A stretch of DNA of 64,000 nt, taken from the IMG/VR virus record IMGVR_UViG_3300034012_000625, positions 1-64,000 of that record; one strand, given 5' to 3'. The DNA comes from a virus. The position numbers were made by a program, and so were the translations under genes. A model generated the notes under the pieces. The model ran no database searches. It had not been told where the DNA came from and saw only the letters and a program-made list of their open reading frames with translations. The first letter of the stretch is position 1. Each line of letters begins with the position of its first letter. Shown here in pieces: positions 40,635-50,524 of this stretch.

Positions 40635-42047
40635 TTATTTTCCGCCGTACTGTTGCAGGGCTTTCTGTGCTTCTGGACTTAATTGATATGCCGAGGCGCC
40701 GGTTGTTGATGGCCGACCAATCTGCCCTTGCAGTCTGCGAGTTTCTTCTTCCACGGCTGCTTTATATGCATTTGGATCACGCAAACTCATGGCAAAGTTC
40801 ATATCAACTTGCGCTCGCTTGGATATGTTGTCAGCCGCCTTGTCCGCCAAAGTTGCTGCATTGACGCTAGGGCCGCCTTTAACGACGCCAACAGCCTCGG
40901 CAAGCGTGGCATTTGGATTGGTCTTGCGCATGTCTGCCAAGACTCGTTCTGCCAGTTGACTGGTCTCGCCCATTCCGGCTCTTGCAAACGCACCGCTCTG
41001 CTGCAACTTTTCAACATCAAGCCTAGTCTGGGATTCAAGCTGGGCAATCGCCATGCGATACGCCTTTTCTTCGTTGACCTTCCACACATCCATGTTTAAT
41101 TTTGTAAGATCGCCAACAGTTTTGTTGTACTGATCAACAGACTTGATTTCTATATCACGCAGTTCTTTGAGCTTGGCGTCGTAACGATCTTGTGCCTTAG
41201 AAGATTGATCACGCTTGAGTTGGTTCTCTGCCAACGTTAGTTGACGCTCGGCCTTTCTGATATCGTTTTCTGTCTCTCTGATATCTTTCAGGGCTGCGCC
41301 ATACTGCATGACGCCCTGTCTGCCGACTGTAGACAGAACCTCAAACTCTTCGCCCTGTCGAGCGCCAAGCAAACCAAAGCCCGCCATGATTAGGGCGTTA
41401 CCAAACGCCTGATCTTTGCGCCCTTTCAATTCCTCGCGTCGCGTTTTTTCTTCCTCGCGCATCTGCCTGAACATAGCCGCGTCATCCAGCCCAGCTTGTT
41501 TTTGCGCCTCACGCAATAAATCAAACTCACCCTTGAGAGAAGGCTCTGGACGGGTTGGGTAATCTCGCAATCTCACGCCGCCCATGCCAGCTTCTTTCGG
41601 GAAAGCCAAGCCTTGCAAATCACTTTGTGCTGGTCGTGCTGGTGGTTCTTCTTGCGGCATAGCCTCTGGCAGAGAAGCCAGACCTCGGCGTAGCGTATCG
41701 CTTGCAGATACCAGCTCTCCGTCTGCATAGCCCGGCACATCTCCGCCTTCAGCAAATGCTACAAGACCACCGCCCGCCATTTCTTCTGGCAAGCCCGAAG
41801 GTAGCGCCGTCATACCTGCCGATGCCTGCTGCGGCATGGCTTGTTGTGGCGCAGGTTGACCCAGCACTTCATCTGCCACGGTCTGCTGCGGCATCTGCAT
41901 GTTCTGCTTCTGGATGCGGTCGATCATCATCCCGGCCATCACAGCCTTGGTCGGATCTATCAGACCCCTCTGCGCCATCTGCTGCAACTGTGTCTTGCTG
42001 TACTTAGTTGCCAGCGACTGTATCTCTTGAATGCCGGGGATAGCCAT
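40635..42047 (-). CDS. internal virion/ejection protein
   Basis: A 470-residue protein. It has an N-terminal helical part, a disordered Gln/Pro/Ala region with GGGLVAFAEGGDVPGYADGE (near 95), then a long charged coiled coil (about 185-340). The GGG-x-FA-x-GG type motif recurs in neighbouring virion proteins. It directly precedes the polyvalent protein (TAA then ATG). It probably forms part of the inner core. Confidence 0.72.
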   Translation of the reverse strand: MAIPGIQEIQSLATKYSKTQLQQMAQRGLIDPTKAVMAGMMIDRIQKQNMQMPQQTVADEVLGQPAPQQAMPQQASAGMTALPSGLPEEMAGGGLVAFAEGGDVPGYADGELVSASDTLRRGLASLPEAMPQEEPPARPAQSDLQGLAFPKEAGMGGVRLRDYPTRPEPSLKGEFDLLREAQKQAGLDDAAMFRQMREEEKTRREELKGRKDQAFGNALIMAGFGLLGARQGEEFEVLSTVGRQGVMQYGAALKDIRETENDIRKAERQLTLAENQLKRDQSSKAQDRYDAKLKELRDIEIKSVDQYNKTVGDLTKLNMDVWKVNEEKAYRMAIAQLESQTRLDVEKLQQSGAFARAGMGETSQLAERVLADMRKTNPNATLAEAVGVVKGGPSVNAATLADKAADNISKRAQVDMNFAMSLRDPNAYKAAVEEETRRLQGQIGRPSTTGASAYQLSPEAQKALQQYGGK

Positions 42048-42048
42048 C

Positions 42049-43089
42049 TTACGACTCCGTCATGTTGTGCAGACCCAAGCCCATCAGGCCGCCTTTAGCG
42101 CCAAAGATCGGCAAGCCTTGATTTGCTCTGCTGCCTGCATAAATACCTGCCAAACCAGTTAGCTGCGCCCCTAGCGACGGCGGTGCTTTGTAAAGGCTTT
42201 CCGTTGATTGCATCGGCATACCACGCGCCATCTCCATGATGAACTGCGCCTGCTGATAGGGGAACTGCTTCTGCCGTAGGAAGTCTTGGTAATCCTGTTC
42301 GTACTTCTTCTGCTGCAACGCCTGACGCTCTGCGCCCGCTGCTGCCTGCAAGCCGACAATATCCTTGGCCTGACCGAACTGTAGTTGACCTAACTGGCCT
42401 AGCTGTTGCGCACCCTGCAACGCCGACTGCAAGCCAAGCTGTGACGCCTGTAGACGACGTGCTTGCTCAGACTGGAACTGCTGTGCTGCCTGTTCGTACG
42501 CTGCCTGACCGCCTCTAGCCTGGATGTCACCCATCTGCTGCGCCAGATTACGCTGGGCTTCTGCTTCCATGATGGCCTGACGCGAGCCGCCAAACGCACC
42601 CGCGCGAGAGGCTTGGAAGCCACGCTGCGTACGTGCGATGTCTGCCTGACGCTGTGCTTCACGCTTGCCTATGTCCACCACGTTCTGCATGTACGGCGAC
42701 ATGTAGGACTGTGCCATGCCGGGATCTGTAAAGGATCCACCAGCCAAGAGAGATGGGTTGTAGATGCCCGCTAGGCCAGCTTGTCCTGCGCCGCCAGCCA
42801 TCTGGGCAGCCGGGTTCACATACGGAGATACCGCTAGGTTGGCCGTTGCCTGCTGTGCTTGCAGCTGCATAGGGTCAAAGCCCGCTATACGCTGGTACTG
42901 ATATGGCTGGTACTGCTGCTGTGCTAGGCCGGCAGATTCTGCCAATACTTGGTTGACCAACGGCTGGACTTCCGGCGCGTAGGACAGCGCCGTCTGCGTC
43001 ATAGCACTGGGAGCGCCTCCGCCATCACCACCGCCCATGCTGAACGTAAACCAAGAAGGGTTGAACAACCATTTCAAAAAGTTAAACAT
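42049..43089 (-). CDS. internal virion/DNA-transfer-like protein
   Basis: A 346-residue Gln/Ala-rich protein (about 120-260 almost all helical, with repeated QAxxQ). The N-terminus MFNFLKWLFNPSWFTF is hydrophobic and aromatic and could insert in a membrane. The C-terminus has GAKGGLMGLGL. Composition and place fit the small ejection proteins of podoviruses. Confidence 0.72.
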   Translation of the reverse strand: MFNFLKWLFNPSWFTFSMGGGDGGGAPSAMTQTALSYAPEVQPLVNQVLAESAGLAQQQYQPYQYQRIAGFDPMQLQAQQATANLAVSPYVNPAAQMAGGAGQAGLAGIYNPSLLAGGSFTDPGMAQSYMSPYMQNVVDIGKREAQRQADIARTQRGFQASRAGAFGGSRQAIMEAEAQRNLAQQMGDIQARGGQAAYEQAAQQFQSEQARRLQASQLGLQSALQGAQQLGQLGQLQFGQAKDIVGLQAAAGAERQALQQKKYEQDYQDFLRQKQFPYQQAQFIMEMARGMPMQSTESLYKAPPSLGAQLTGLAGIYAGSRANQGLPIFGAKGGLMGLGLHNMTES

Positions 43090-43528
43090 TTAGATGCTCC
43101 TTGCGGTAATTGTCGTACCGCTCAACCATGATCTGTTTCCACACTTCAGGCATGTAGTTTGCTGCTTGTTCGGGGCCAACACAAATATGCACGGCGTAGG
43201 TAATGATGTTGCCAACCGCATACCGCAAGCCGTGCGCTATTTCAATGCCATGCTCGTCCTTCGTTCTTTCGTAGTGATTGGCCGTCTGATACGCCGACAC
43301 TACCGCGATCCACATGGGCAAGATCGCATACTGTATTGCTTGGTAAAACTTGTTCATCGGCAGGTAGACCAGACAGATCATGAACGCGTTGTTGATCTTC
43401 TGTTCGGACACATCCTTGTCCTTGTCTACCAAATCATCCCAAGTGTGCGCCAAGTCAATAAACATCCGATACATGGCGAGCGCATCTTCGTTGCCACCAA
43501 ACCACTCTAGCTTGCCTTCTAGGTTCAT
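43082..43528 (-). CDS. conserved helical phage protein
   Basis: A 148-residue, all-helical protein (MYRMFIDLAHTWDDLVDKDKDVSEQKINNAFMICLVYLP). Helices near 50-85 are hydrophobic. Proteins like it occur between virion genes of environmental podoviruses. The role is unknown. Its ends overlap both neighbours by a few bases. Confidence 0.72.
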   Translation of the reverse strand: MNLEGKLEWFGGNEDALAMYRMFIDLAHTWDDLVDKDKDVSEQKINNAFMICLVYLPMNKFYQAIQYAILPMWIAVVSAYQTANHYERTKDEHGIEIAHGLRYAVGNIITYAVHICVGPEQAANYMPEVWKQIMVERYDNYRKEHLNV

Positions 43529-46500
43529 GCGGGCAGGTACTTCTCTGCCTTGCTGTTAACCGCTACCTTCTGCTTGCCCACCGACTTCTTGCGGGCGCGC
43601 TGGATTCTGTCCATCATCGCGTACAGCTTGCGGGCGCCAGCATCTGTGGAACCGTTGCCAAGCTCTGACACGATACGTGCAGGGATTACAAACTCGCCAT
43701 CAGCAAGACGAGCAGGCTGACGCTCGCCAATGACAGCAGGGATAGAATCAGAAACTCCATCTCCCGGTCCTTTCAATAGTCTGCCGCCGTCAGAATAACC
43801 GCCCAGATTGGCTATGCCACCACCAGCCATGCGCACAGTTTCACCCGATTCTTTTGCACCTTGAAAAAACTTGGCCATTTCTGCGGAATCAATATTGTTA
43901 TCGCGACCAAACTCATTGATCCAGTAATTAAATCCTGCCATGTCTGGCGTGCGGCCTAGATTCTGCTCGTACAATTTGTATAACTGCTCGCGGGCAAGAT
44001 TATTTGCTTTGCCTGTAGTTGGATCTGTACCGTACAAGAACGGTGCTTTTGCCTGCAATGCAGCAGCCTCTGTCTGTGTCATGCGGCTGCCCATCTGGTT
44101 TGGATCAAACCCACGATAGCCAGCGTTGGCCATGTCCACTTCTTTTTTCAAGCCAGCAACCAGCCGGTCTTTGATTGGATCTAACCCGCCTGCCTTGCCT
44201 ATCTCGCTCATGTAGTACTCAAGGCCGGGAATATCTGGATCACGCCCACCCGCCTCGCGGTACAACGCTGTCAGCGCTTTCTTGTCCGCAAGTTCAGTTG
44301 CTGAGTTATTCATGAACAACTCTGCTTCTTTCGAATCAATGATGTTGTCCGCGCCGATAGTCTTCATGTAGTAGTCAAACCCTGGCGCATCTGGGATACG
44401 TCCAAGCTTGGTCAGATACAGCTCTGTCAAGTCAGCTCGCGCCTTCTCGTTCGGGCCAGTCTGATACTGTCTTATGAGTGCGTTCTCTTCGGGCTTGTTC
44501 TCGAAGTAGTTGTACTGGTACGCGCCCGGTGCTGTAGATATTTCACGCTGCCCCGGAGCTGTAGGCGTAGTCGGGGTGGTCGGCGTAGTCGGAGTGGTCG
44601 GTGTAGTTGGTGTAGTCGGAGTTGTTGGCGTTGTGCCACCCGCAATACCGCCAGAAGGCGCTGTGGCCGACATCTTCGGCATCGGCAAACCTGGAACAAC
44701 AGGGCCGGAATAGCCGTACTGTGCAGGGTTATACGCAACGCCGCCTTCAATCATTGCTCTGCCAGATTCGTCATACACCATCTTTGGCACCAGAGGCTTG
44801 GCCAAGTTGGTGAAGAACTCTGGCGAGTATTCCAGCGTCTTTTCTAGTGCCGACGGCGCCATAGGGCTGGTGCGCGAGTAGTACTCCAGCCCCGGCAAGT
44901 CTACCTGTCGGCCAAGCACACGCTCGTAGATATCTGCTACCTGACTTGGCGATGCTGCCGATGTCTGCCCGCCGGATGTAGGCGCTTTACTGCCAAGACG
45001 GAAACTTGTATTTGCAAACGGCGACTCTACGGCTGTCGCTTTTTCTTCGCTAGTACCGGTTTTTCCATAACCAAAAGCATCTGGAATGCCGCCGCCGTAA
45101 TACAGCGCACCTTGTGGAATGTTGACTGTGCCGGAAGTTGACTGTGCAGCTGGAGCAGCAGCTTGTTGTGTGACAGTAGTTGCCCCACCGCCTGTATTTG
45201 CTGTGCTGCCTCCGCCGGTTGCCGCTTTACTTGCAGCAAAAGATTTTGCTTCTGGCGAATTCATAATCTCTGCCAACATTTGTTGATTGGTCATTGCTCT
45301 ACCATCAACTGTCGACTGCGAATAAAAAGCCAACCCTTGCGGATCTGGCGCACGCCCTAGATATTGTTGAAATGCTGCTTCAATAGCGCCACCCTCGGCC
45401 AGCTGCTGTTCTCCTGTGTACGGATCTACACGCGCCTCGCCCGCAGGACGAATGACGTTCTCAGAGATAGGGCGCTGTGCTGGTGTTGCGTACTTCTGCG
45501 ACATCTGGTTTGCCATCGGGTACATGGTGTTTGCACCGACTGCATTCATCCGTGACATCTGCTCTACCGTGCCGCCATCTGCCAATGACATCAGGCCGCC
45601 GCCCGCTGCGTACACTTCTCCTGTCGGCGTGAACCGTGCGTTCGGGAAGTAGTTGCGCTCAGATGTACCAGCCACACCCATAGGCTGCGGATCGTACTCG
45701 TATCTCAGAATATCAAGAGGCTCGCCGGGCTTTTGCTGTGGGAACTTGCGCGGTGATTGTGATGCGCCATACAAACTTGTTGCTAGTGCCGCAGACTCGT
45801 ATGGATTGTCTTTGACAAACTGCATGAGCTTTTTGGGATCGGTAGCAATATCCTTCAGGCCACGTCCCATGGCAGACAGCTGACCGGTAAAGGTATTTGG
45901 TGCTGCCGCTGTTTTTGCTAGGCCTTGCAGACCAGCCATGCCGCCGGCAGCAGGGTCGGTGGCGGCTCGCAACACAGCATCTCTGGTAGTTGTTGCAGCC
46001 GCTGTAATTGGTGCAGCACCAACGCTTCCCGCCATGCCTTGCAACGCTGGCTCAGTCGCTGCGCGCAAAGCTGCTGGTGCGCCAGTTGCTGCTTGAGCAA
46101 GTATGGACTGACCCGATGCTGGAATAAATGCATTACCTGCCAAACCTTGTAGTGCAGGTTCCGTTGCCGCACGTAACGCTGCGGGAATTGCTGATCCGGC
46201 AGCTGACCCTCCAGCGCCCGCTGCTGCGGCACCCGCCGCCGCTCCACCTGCTAGCGCACCACCCAATCCAGCACCACCATACGCACCAAGACCTGCCATC
46301 AAACCTTTGCTCAGACTGCCGGTAGCTAACGTACCAACAGCCGCCGTGGTGAGCGCTGCTTGCATAGCTGTCATGCCCGCAGCCTTCAACCCGATACCCG
46401 CGATTGTTGGCAGGATGGCTGCAAGGAAGAATGCTTCTGGCAATCCCGTTTCTGGGTTGATTGTCAGGCTGCCGCCGTGCGCCATGGCCAGCGATTGCAA

Positions 46501-46593
46501 GCCTTTGACCTCATCCGGGGACATGTGAACAAGGACAGAATCGCCGCGTCTACCAGCGCCCTGAAGATGTTGGGCTAAATTATGGAGGCTCAT
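43525..46593 (-). CDS. large virion protein with five DUF4214-like repeats
   Basis: A 1022-residue protein. The N-terminal 300 residues are Ala/Gly-rich and hydrophobic. Five DUF4214-like units follow at about 405, 555, 725, 775 and 870, each with a YxxxLGRxPDxxGxxYY core. Between units 2 and 3 is a (Thr-Thr-Pro)n linker (44560-44630). The end, IGERQPARLADGEFVIPARIV, is a block found in other phage virion proteins. DUF4214 units occur in secreted and surface proteins; here they probably mediate contact inside the virion or with the cell surface. Confidence 0.78.
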   Translation of the reverse strand: MSLHNLAQHLQGAGRRGDSVLVHMSPDEVKGLQSLAMAHGGSLTINPETGLPEAFFLAAILPTIAGIGLKAAGMTAMQAALTTAAVGTLATGSLSKGLMAGLGAYGGAGLGGALAGGAAAGAAAAGAGGSAAGSAIPAALRAATEPALQGLAGNAFIPASGQSILAQAATGAPAALRAATEPALQGMAGSVGAAPITAAATTTRDAVLRAATDPAAGGMAGLQGLAKTAAAPNTFTGQLSAMGRGLKDIATDPKKLMQFVKDNPYESAALATSLYGASQSPRKFPQQKPGEPLDILRYEYDPQPMGVAGTSERNYFPNARFTPTGEVYAAGGGLMSLADGGTVEQMSRMNAVGANTMYPMANQMSQKYATPAQRPISENVIRPAGEARVDPYTGEQQLAEGGAIEAAFQQYLGRAPDPQGLAFYSQSTVDGRAMTNQQMLAEIMNSPEAKSFAASKAATGGGSTANTGGGATTVTQQAAAPAAQSTSGTVNIPQGALYYGGGIPDAFGYGKTGTSEEKATAVESPFANTSFRLGSKAPTSGGQTSAASPSQVADIYERVLGRQVDLPGLEYYSRTSPMAPSALEKTLEYSPEFFTNLAKPLVPKMVYDESGRAMIEGGVAYNPAQYGYSGPVVPGLPMPKMSATAPSGGIAGGTTPTTPTTPTTPTTPTTPTTPTTPTAPGQREISTAPGAYQYNYFENKPEENALIRQYQTGPNEKARADLTELYLTKLGRIPDAPGFDYYMKTIGADNIIDSKEAELFMNNSATELADKKALTALYREAGGRDPDIPGLEYYMSEIGKAGGLDPIKDRLVAGLKKEVDMANAGYRGFDPNQMGSRMTQTEAAALQAKAPFLYGTDPTTGKANNLAREQLYKLYEQNLGRTPDMAGFNYWINEFGRDNNIDSAEMAKFFQGAKESGETVRMAGGGIANLGGYSDGGRLLKGPGDGVSDSIPAVIGERQPARLADGEFVIPARIVSELGNGSTDAGARKLYAMMDRIQRARKKSVGKQKVAVNSKAEKYLPA

Positions 46594-46629
46594 AGCACAT
46601 CCTTACAAAATTTTGTCAATCGTATCACT

Positions 46630-47526
46630 TTAGAGGGCAGACACAAAGGAAGCGGTCATGATTACAGACGGAATTGCAGGCCTGTCTGGGCTTGTAGAGG
46701 CAGGCAGCGTCTGTAGCGAAATGCTTGAATCATTCGTGTACCACATGATTTCAAGATAATCGTTTGGGTCAAGGTCAGTGTAATAATTCAACGCCGCGAT
46801 CAAATGCCCATCTATCCCACCGTGACTGTTTGGCACAGACCACTTGCTGTTACTTTTTGGAACATCTACACCGTTCTTCCTGAACCAAATTTCAATGTCA
46901 TGAATCTGCACTGATGTGTTAACAACTTGTACACTAAATTGAATGTTGTAAAGGCCGGCGTAATCCACGCCAATGCGCGACGCCAACGTTCCAGTAATTG
47001 CTACATTAGAAACATTCAAAGAATCGTTGACAACATACGTGCCGACGTTTCCGGTGCCTGTGCCAAACGCCACAACTCGAGTGTTGTTGCCTAAGCCCGT
47101 GCCATTCAACTTCATCCCGGCATAAATTTGCCCGCTGCTCATGGTAGTCACATTCATGGATGTGCCATTACCACCAGAGCCGTTGCTAATCGTTGCTGTG
47201 AAAGATGCGTTGGCAGAACTTACGTAAACGCCATTACTGTAGTCCGTCGTGTCGTACGTCAGGTAATACGTGGTGCTGGTATTCCCATCAAACTGATCTT
47301 GGCCATCCTGAAAAGCACCATACGGTAGTATCAGGTTACTTGTCGTATTGGAACTATTGGCATTCAGTTGCCCGATAAAGTTATCAAGCTGAGAAAAGTA
47401 GAGGCGCAACACATTGTTCAACTGATCAATGTATTGGCGGCTGTACTCTGTCGGCGCAAGCGGTAACGCAGGCGCCTTCGTCCTTGATAGGGTAACAACC
47501 TCTGTTGTGACAATTTGTGTGGTCAT
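46630..47526 (-). CDS. virion/tail protein with beta-rich C-terminus
   Basis: A 298-residue protein. The N-terminal 75 residues include a helix (YIDQLNNVLRLYFSQLDNFI) typical of trimer stems, and the rest is Thr/Asn/Gly-rich beta structure with DIEIWFRKNGVDVPKSNSKW. It overlaps the gp10-like gene (ATGA). It may be a fibre or needle component. Confidence 0.68.
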   Translation of the reverse strand: MTTQIVTTEVVTLSRTKAPALPLAPTEYSRQYIDQLNNVLRLYFSQLDNFIGQLNANSSNTTSNLILPYGAFQDGQDQFDGNTSTTYYLTYDTTDYSNGVYVSSANASFTATISNGSGGNGTSMNVTTMSSGQIYAGMKLNGTGLGNNTRVVAFGTGTGNVGTYVVNDSLNVSNVAITGTLASRIGVDYAGLYNIQFSVQVVNTSVQIHDIEIWFRKNGVDVPKSNSKWSVPNSHGGIDGHLIAALNYYTDLDPNDYLEIMWYTNDSSISLQTLPASTSPDRPAIPSVIMTASFVSAL

Positions 47527-49658
47527 CTTCTGCCGTCAGCGCGTACGTCAACTCTCGGCACACCTAGCTGCCACTGACAGCCAAGCTGGTTGGACTCAAT
47601 CTTGAACGCCATCTGCCGGCCACGTAGGCGGGTGTACACAATCCCTGTGAACTCCTGCACCGTGTAGTTCCTGACGTTGGCGTAGCTCTGTGCCGAATCC
47701 ACTCCTGCGTTGGCAGATGTGCCGTAAGGTGAGCCAGGGTTCTGCCTAGGGCGTAGCGTGAACGTTACCTGCGGGGTATCTGGAGTAGGCGTACTTGATC
47801 CATCGAACGTGATGTCAGGGATCATGCGCCACACAAACCCGAAGTTATGCCCGTCGCCAATATCAAAGTCGGAAGACTGGATGTACGCGTTGATCGGCAG
47901 CTGTGTGCCGTTGACCTCGACATTATCGTTACCGTTCTCGTGGTACACAATCGTGTGGCTGTACGTCGCACCCATAGGGTATGACCGCAGCGGGCTGTCC
48001 AGCCATGCTGTTCGGCCAAGTGTGCCGTAGTACCAAACTTGATCCAGATAGTTGTAGATCACGTACTTGTCGATAACCTCACTGCCTGCCGAGCAGTAGA
48101 ACCACCAGATCTCGCTGTAGCCTTCATTCGTGCCGGCGAAGAACTGATCCTTCTGATCAAGATTGATATCGCCAAAGACGTACTGACGCAGTGCGCAGGG
48201 TAGCGTCTCCACGCGACCGGTATAGGCGTAGAACTTGTCCACACCCATCCAGTACGTGATGTTGTTGGCCGTAGCCACAGCATTCGGACCCGCAATCGAG
48301 ATGTTGTCAGACAGGATGTTGAAGCCCCAGACGAACGGTGGCCCCAGATACTGCATAGAGAACACCGCTGCATCTGTGAATACCAGAATCTCTTGACGAG
48401 TCTGCTGGGCGCTGATGATCTCTGACCCGGAAGACAGCCTAAAGCTGCCAGCCTGATTGGTAACAGATGGAGTCCAGACCGCATAGTTCTCTTGGTCTGA
48501 CCAGCGGATCAACATCGGATCCTGCTCGGTCGAGCCGTAGTCGTTGCAACCAAACGCAAGTACAAACCGCGAGGAGTCCGATACCATCACCATGTTGGCA
48601 ACGATCGGGCAGCTGCTATCTGTCTGGTACACGCCACTACTGGTGCTAGATAGGATGGTTGCTGGTGTGGTGAACAATAGACTGCCGCCTGCTGTGTACT
48701 CTGGCACCCACATATACAGCGCACCGCCGCGTGGGTTGATGATCAGGTAGTCGCCGTAGTTAGACTCTGACCATAGACGCAGACGCTGCGTAATGCCAAA
48801 CGATGCCGACTGCCCCCAGCCTGTAAACGATCCTGCGTTGTAAACAATCGCGCCGTTGGAGTGTGTAGTAGCTATCGTGCCGTTCGCGCCGCGTGTGGCG
48901 CCTGTAAACGTCGTGGCCGTGTTGCCTGTGTATACAGCCAATTCCTGATCTATCAGTACCGTGCCTGTGGCGTTGGAGAAGCCTGTGGTCGAGGCTACCG
49001 TGATCGTGGTGTTAGACGCACTGAGTGCAGCCGTCAGAGATGTCTGTGTTGTTCCACTTGCAAAGCCGCCCCACAGGCCAGCACCCCAGCCAGTAACGAA
49101 GCCATAGATCTCTAGGCCGGTGTTCAGCTGATACTTGGCAGTAACTGTACCGCCGCCCGTCGCGCTGGATGTAGCTACAGAAGAAGCAGTAATCGTGTAA
49201 GAGTTACTGTTAATGTACGTGATCCGGTACTCGTTGTTCAGATCTAGGCCGCCTACTGTCGAGCCGCCTGAAAAGATCACATAGTCGCCGTTAGTCGCGC
49301 CATGCCCAGGATCCGTCACCGTGACAATAGCCGAACCAAGCGTGGTCGTGAACGGATTGGTGAGCGTCGCAGTCCTGCGAATAGGCGTGACGTCGTTGTA
49401 CTGACCACCGCTCTCGATGTAGTACTTGACGTTGGTGCCGACTGCCAGCAGGTTGTAGCCTTGCAGCGTTACCCAGTTCCACAGGCTACGCGCAGTGCCG
49501 TCATACGTGTTGCCAGAGATCGGCTGCCAGCCACCTAGCTTCTGCGGATAGCCAGACCGGAAGCGAATCTTGTCGCAGTCAAACCAACCACCTTCGTTGG
49601 CAAGCGTAGTTCCTTCCCTGTTCAAACCTGGACGGAGTTGCAATTTTTGGAGAGGCAC
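47523..49658 (-). CDS. gp10-like tail hub/DNA-stabilisation protein, GTG start
   Basis: A 711-residue protein that begins V/MPLQKLQLRPGLNREGTTLA and GGWFDCDKIRFRSGYPQKLGGW, the opening typical of phage stabilisation (P22 gp10-like) proteins. Beta-propeller-like repeats follow, with a Ser/Thr insertion at about 95-280. GTG has AGGAG at good distance. Its 5' end is 26 bases from the divergent GIY-YIG gene. Confidence 0.78.
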   Translation of the reverse strand: MPLQKLQLRPGLNREGTTLANEGGWFDCDKIRFRSGYPQKLGGWQPISGNTYDGTARSLWNWVTLQGYNLLAVGTNVKYYIESGGQYNDVTPIRRTATLTNPFTTTLGSAIVTVTDPGHGATNGDYVIFSGGSTVGGLDLNNEYRITYINSNSYTITASSVATSSATGGGTVTAKYQLNTGLEIYGFVTGWGAGLWGGFASGTTQTSLTAALSASNTTITVASTTGFSNATGTVLIDQELAVYTGNTATTFTGATRGANGTIATTHSNGAIVYNAGSFTGWGQSASFGITQRLRLWSESNYGDYLIINPRGGALYMWVPEYTAGGSLLFTTPATILSSTSSGVYQTDSSCPIVANMVMVSDSSRFVLAFGCNDYGSTEQDPMLIRWSDQENYAVWTPSVTNQAGSFRLSSGSEIISAQQTRQEILVFTDAAVFSMQYLGPPFVWGFNILSDNISIAGPNAVATANNITYWMGVDKFYAYTGRVETLPCALRQYVFGDINLDQKDQFFAGTNEGYSEIWWFYCSAGSEVIDKYVIYNYLDQVWYYGTLGRTAWLDSPLRSYPMGATYSHTIVYHENGNDNVEVNGTQLPINAYIQSSDFDIGDGHNFGFVWRMIPDITFDGSSTPTPDTPQVTFTLRPRQNPGSPYGTSANAGVDSAQSYANVRNYTVQEFTGIVYTRLRGRQMAFKIESNQLGCQWQLGVPRVDVRADGRR

Positions 49659-49684
49659 CTTATACTCCTATGAAGGAGGATACT

Positions 49685-50524
49685 ATGAAAGCATACGTAT
49701 ACATTTGGTTCAAACCCGACTGGTCTCCATTTTATGTGGGCATCGGCAAGACGCGAAATCGCTGGAATCCGCTGTATGCCAAGACCAAAGACAGAAACGA
49801 AGCCTGCCTGCAAGTTATCGCAAAGTATGGTGCTGAAAACATAAAAGTACAACGCATGTTCTTTGATACTTGGGAAGATGCGTGTGCTACAGAACGTTCC
49901 CTCATAGCCTGTTTTGGTAGGCTTGACCAAGGAGGCGTTCTTAGAAATTTTACCGATGGCGGAGAAGGTAACGTTAACCCTCCTGCTGCCGAACGAGAAG
50001 CCAAGCGCTTGCGGCTGTTAGATCCAAACAACCCAAACAGAAAGCAACATTTACATCTGAATTCAAATCCAGATATACGCGCCAAACGTATCTCTACTCT
50101 CCGCTCGCCCGAGGTGCAAACCAAGATATCTGCCGCCTTAAATGAGCCAGACAAAAAAGCTGCCAGACTAGCCAAGCTGCGGGCAACCATTGCCTCACCT
50201 GAATACCAAGCCAAACTGGCCTTGCGCCGCAAACCAAAGCCACCTAAACGGTCGCCAGAAGAACTCAGGGAATATCGCAGGAATCTACTGGCCGAGCGCA
50301 ACAAGGATCCTGAATACACAGCCAAACGTGTAGCGGCACTGAAGCAATCATCACAAGCAATTAGTGATGGCGTCAGGCAATCCGCTGATACACGCGCTGC
50401 AACCATGAAAACTCCAGAGGTTCAAGCAAAATTACGTAAACCAAAAACTACAGAACAAAAACAAAAAATATCAAAATCGCAAAAGGCTCGATGGCAAGCT
50501 CGTAAGTCCACGTTACCCACCTGA
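49685..50524 (+). CDS. GIY-YIG homing endonuclease
   Basis: A 279-residue protein. VYIWFKPDWSPFYVGIGKTRNRW (GIY-YIG core), an Arg/Glu region with TERSLIACFGR and FTDGGEG, and then a tail of basic repeats (PEVQTKISAALNEPDKKAA, PEYQAKLALRRK, PEVQAKLRKPKT) typical of modular DNA-binding ends. It is the only plus-strand gene in the late region and has its own AAGGAGG site. It is probably a selfish insertion. Its end overlaps the endolysin gene by 12 bases. Confidence 0.9.
   Translation: MKAYVYIWFKPDWSPFYVGIGKTRNRWNPLYAKTKDRNEACLQVIAKYGAENIKVQRMFFDTWEDACATERSLIACFGRLDQGGVLRNFTDGGEGNVNPPAAEREAKRLRLLDPNNPNRKQHLHLNSNPDIRAKRISTLRSPEVQTKISAALNEPDKKAARLAKLRATIASPEYQAKLALRRKPKPPKRSPEELREYRRNLLAERNKDPEYTAKRVAALKQSSQAISDGVRQSADTRAATMKTPEVQAKLRKPKTTEQKQKISKSQKARWQARKSTLPT

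Noticed and set aside
44555-44635. Short tandem repeat as a possible CRISPR-like array
   Set aside because: The period is 9 bases, in frame, and encodes Thr-Thr-Pro; there are no spacers.
44510-44713. Valine-glycine repeat frame on the plus strand
   Set aside because: It is the reverse reading of the Thr-Thr-Pro linker of the DUF4214 protein.
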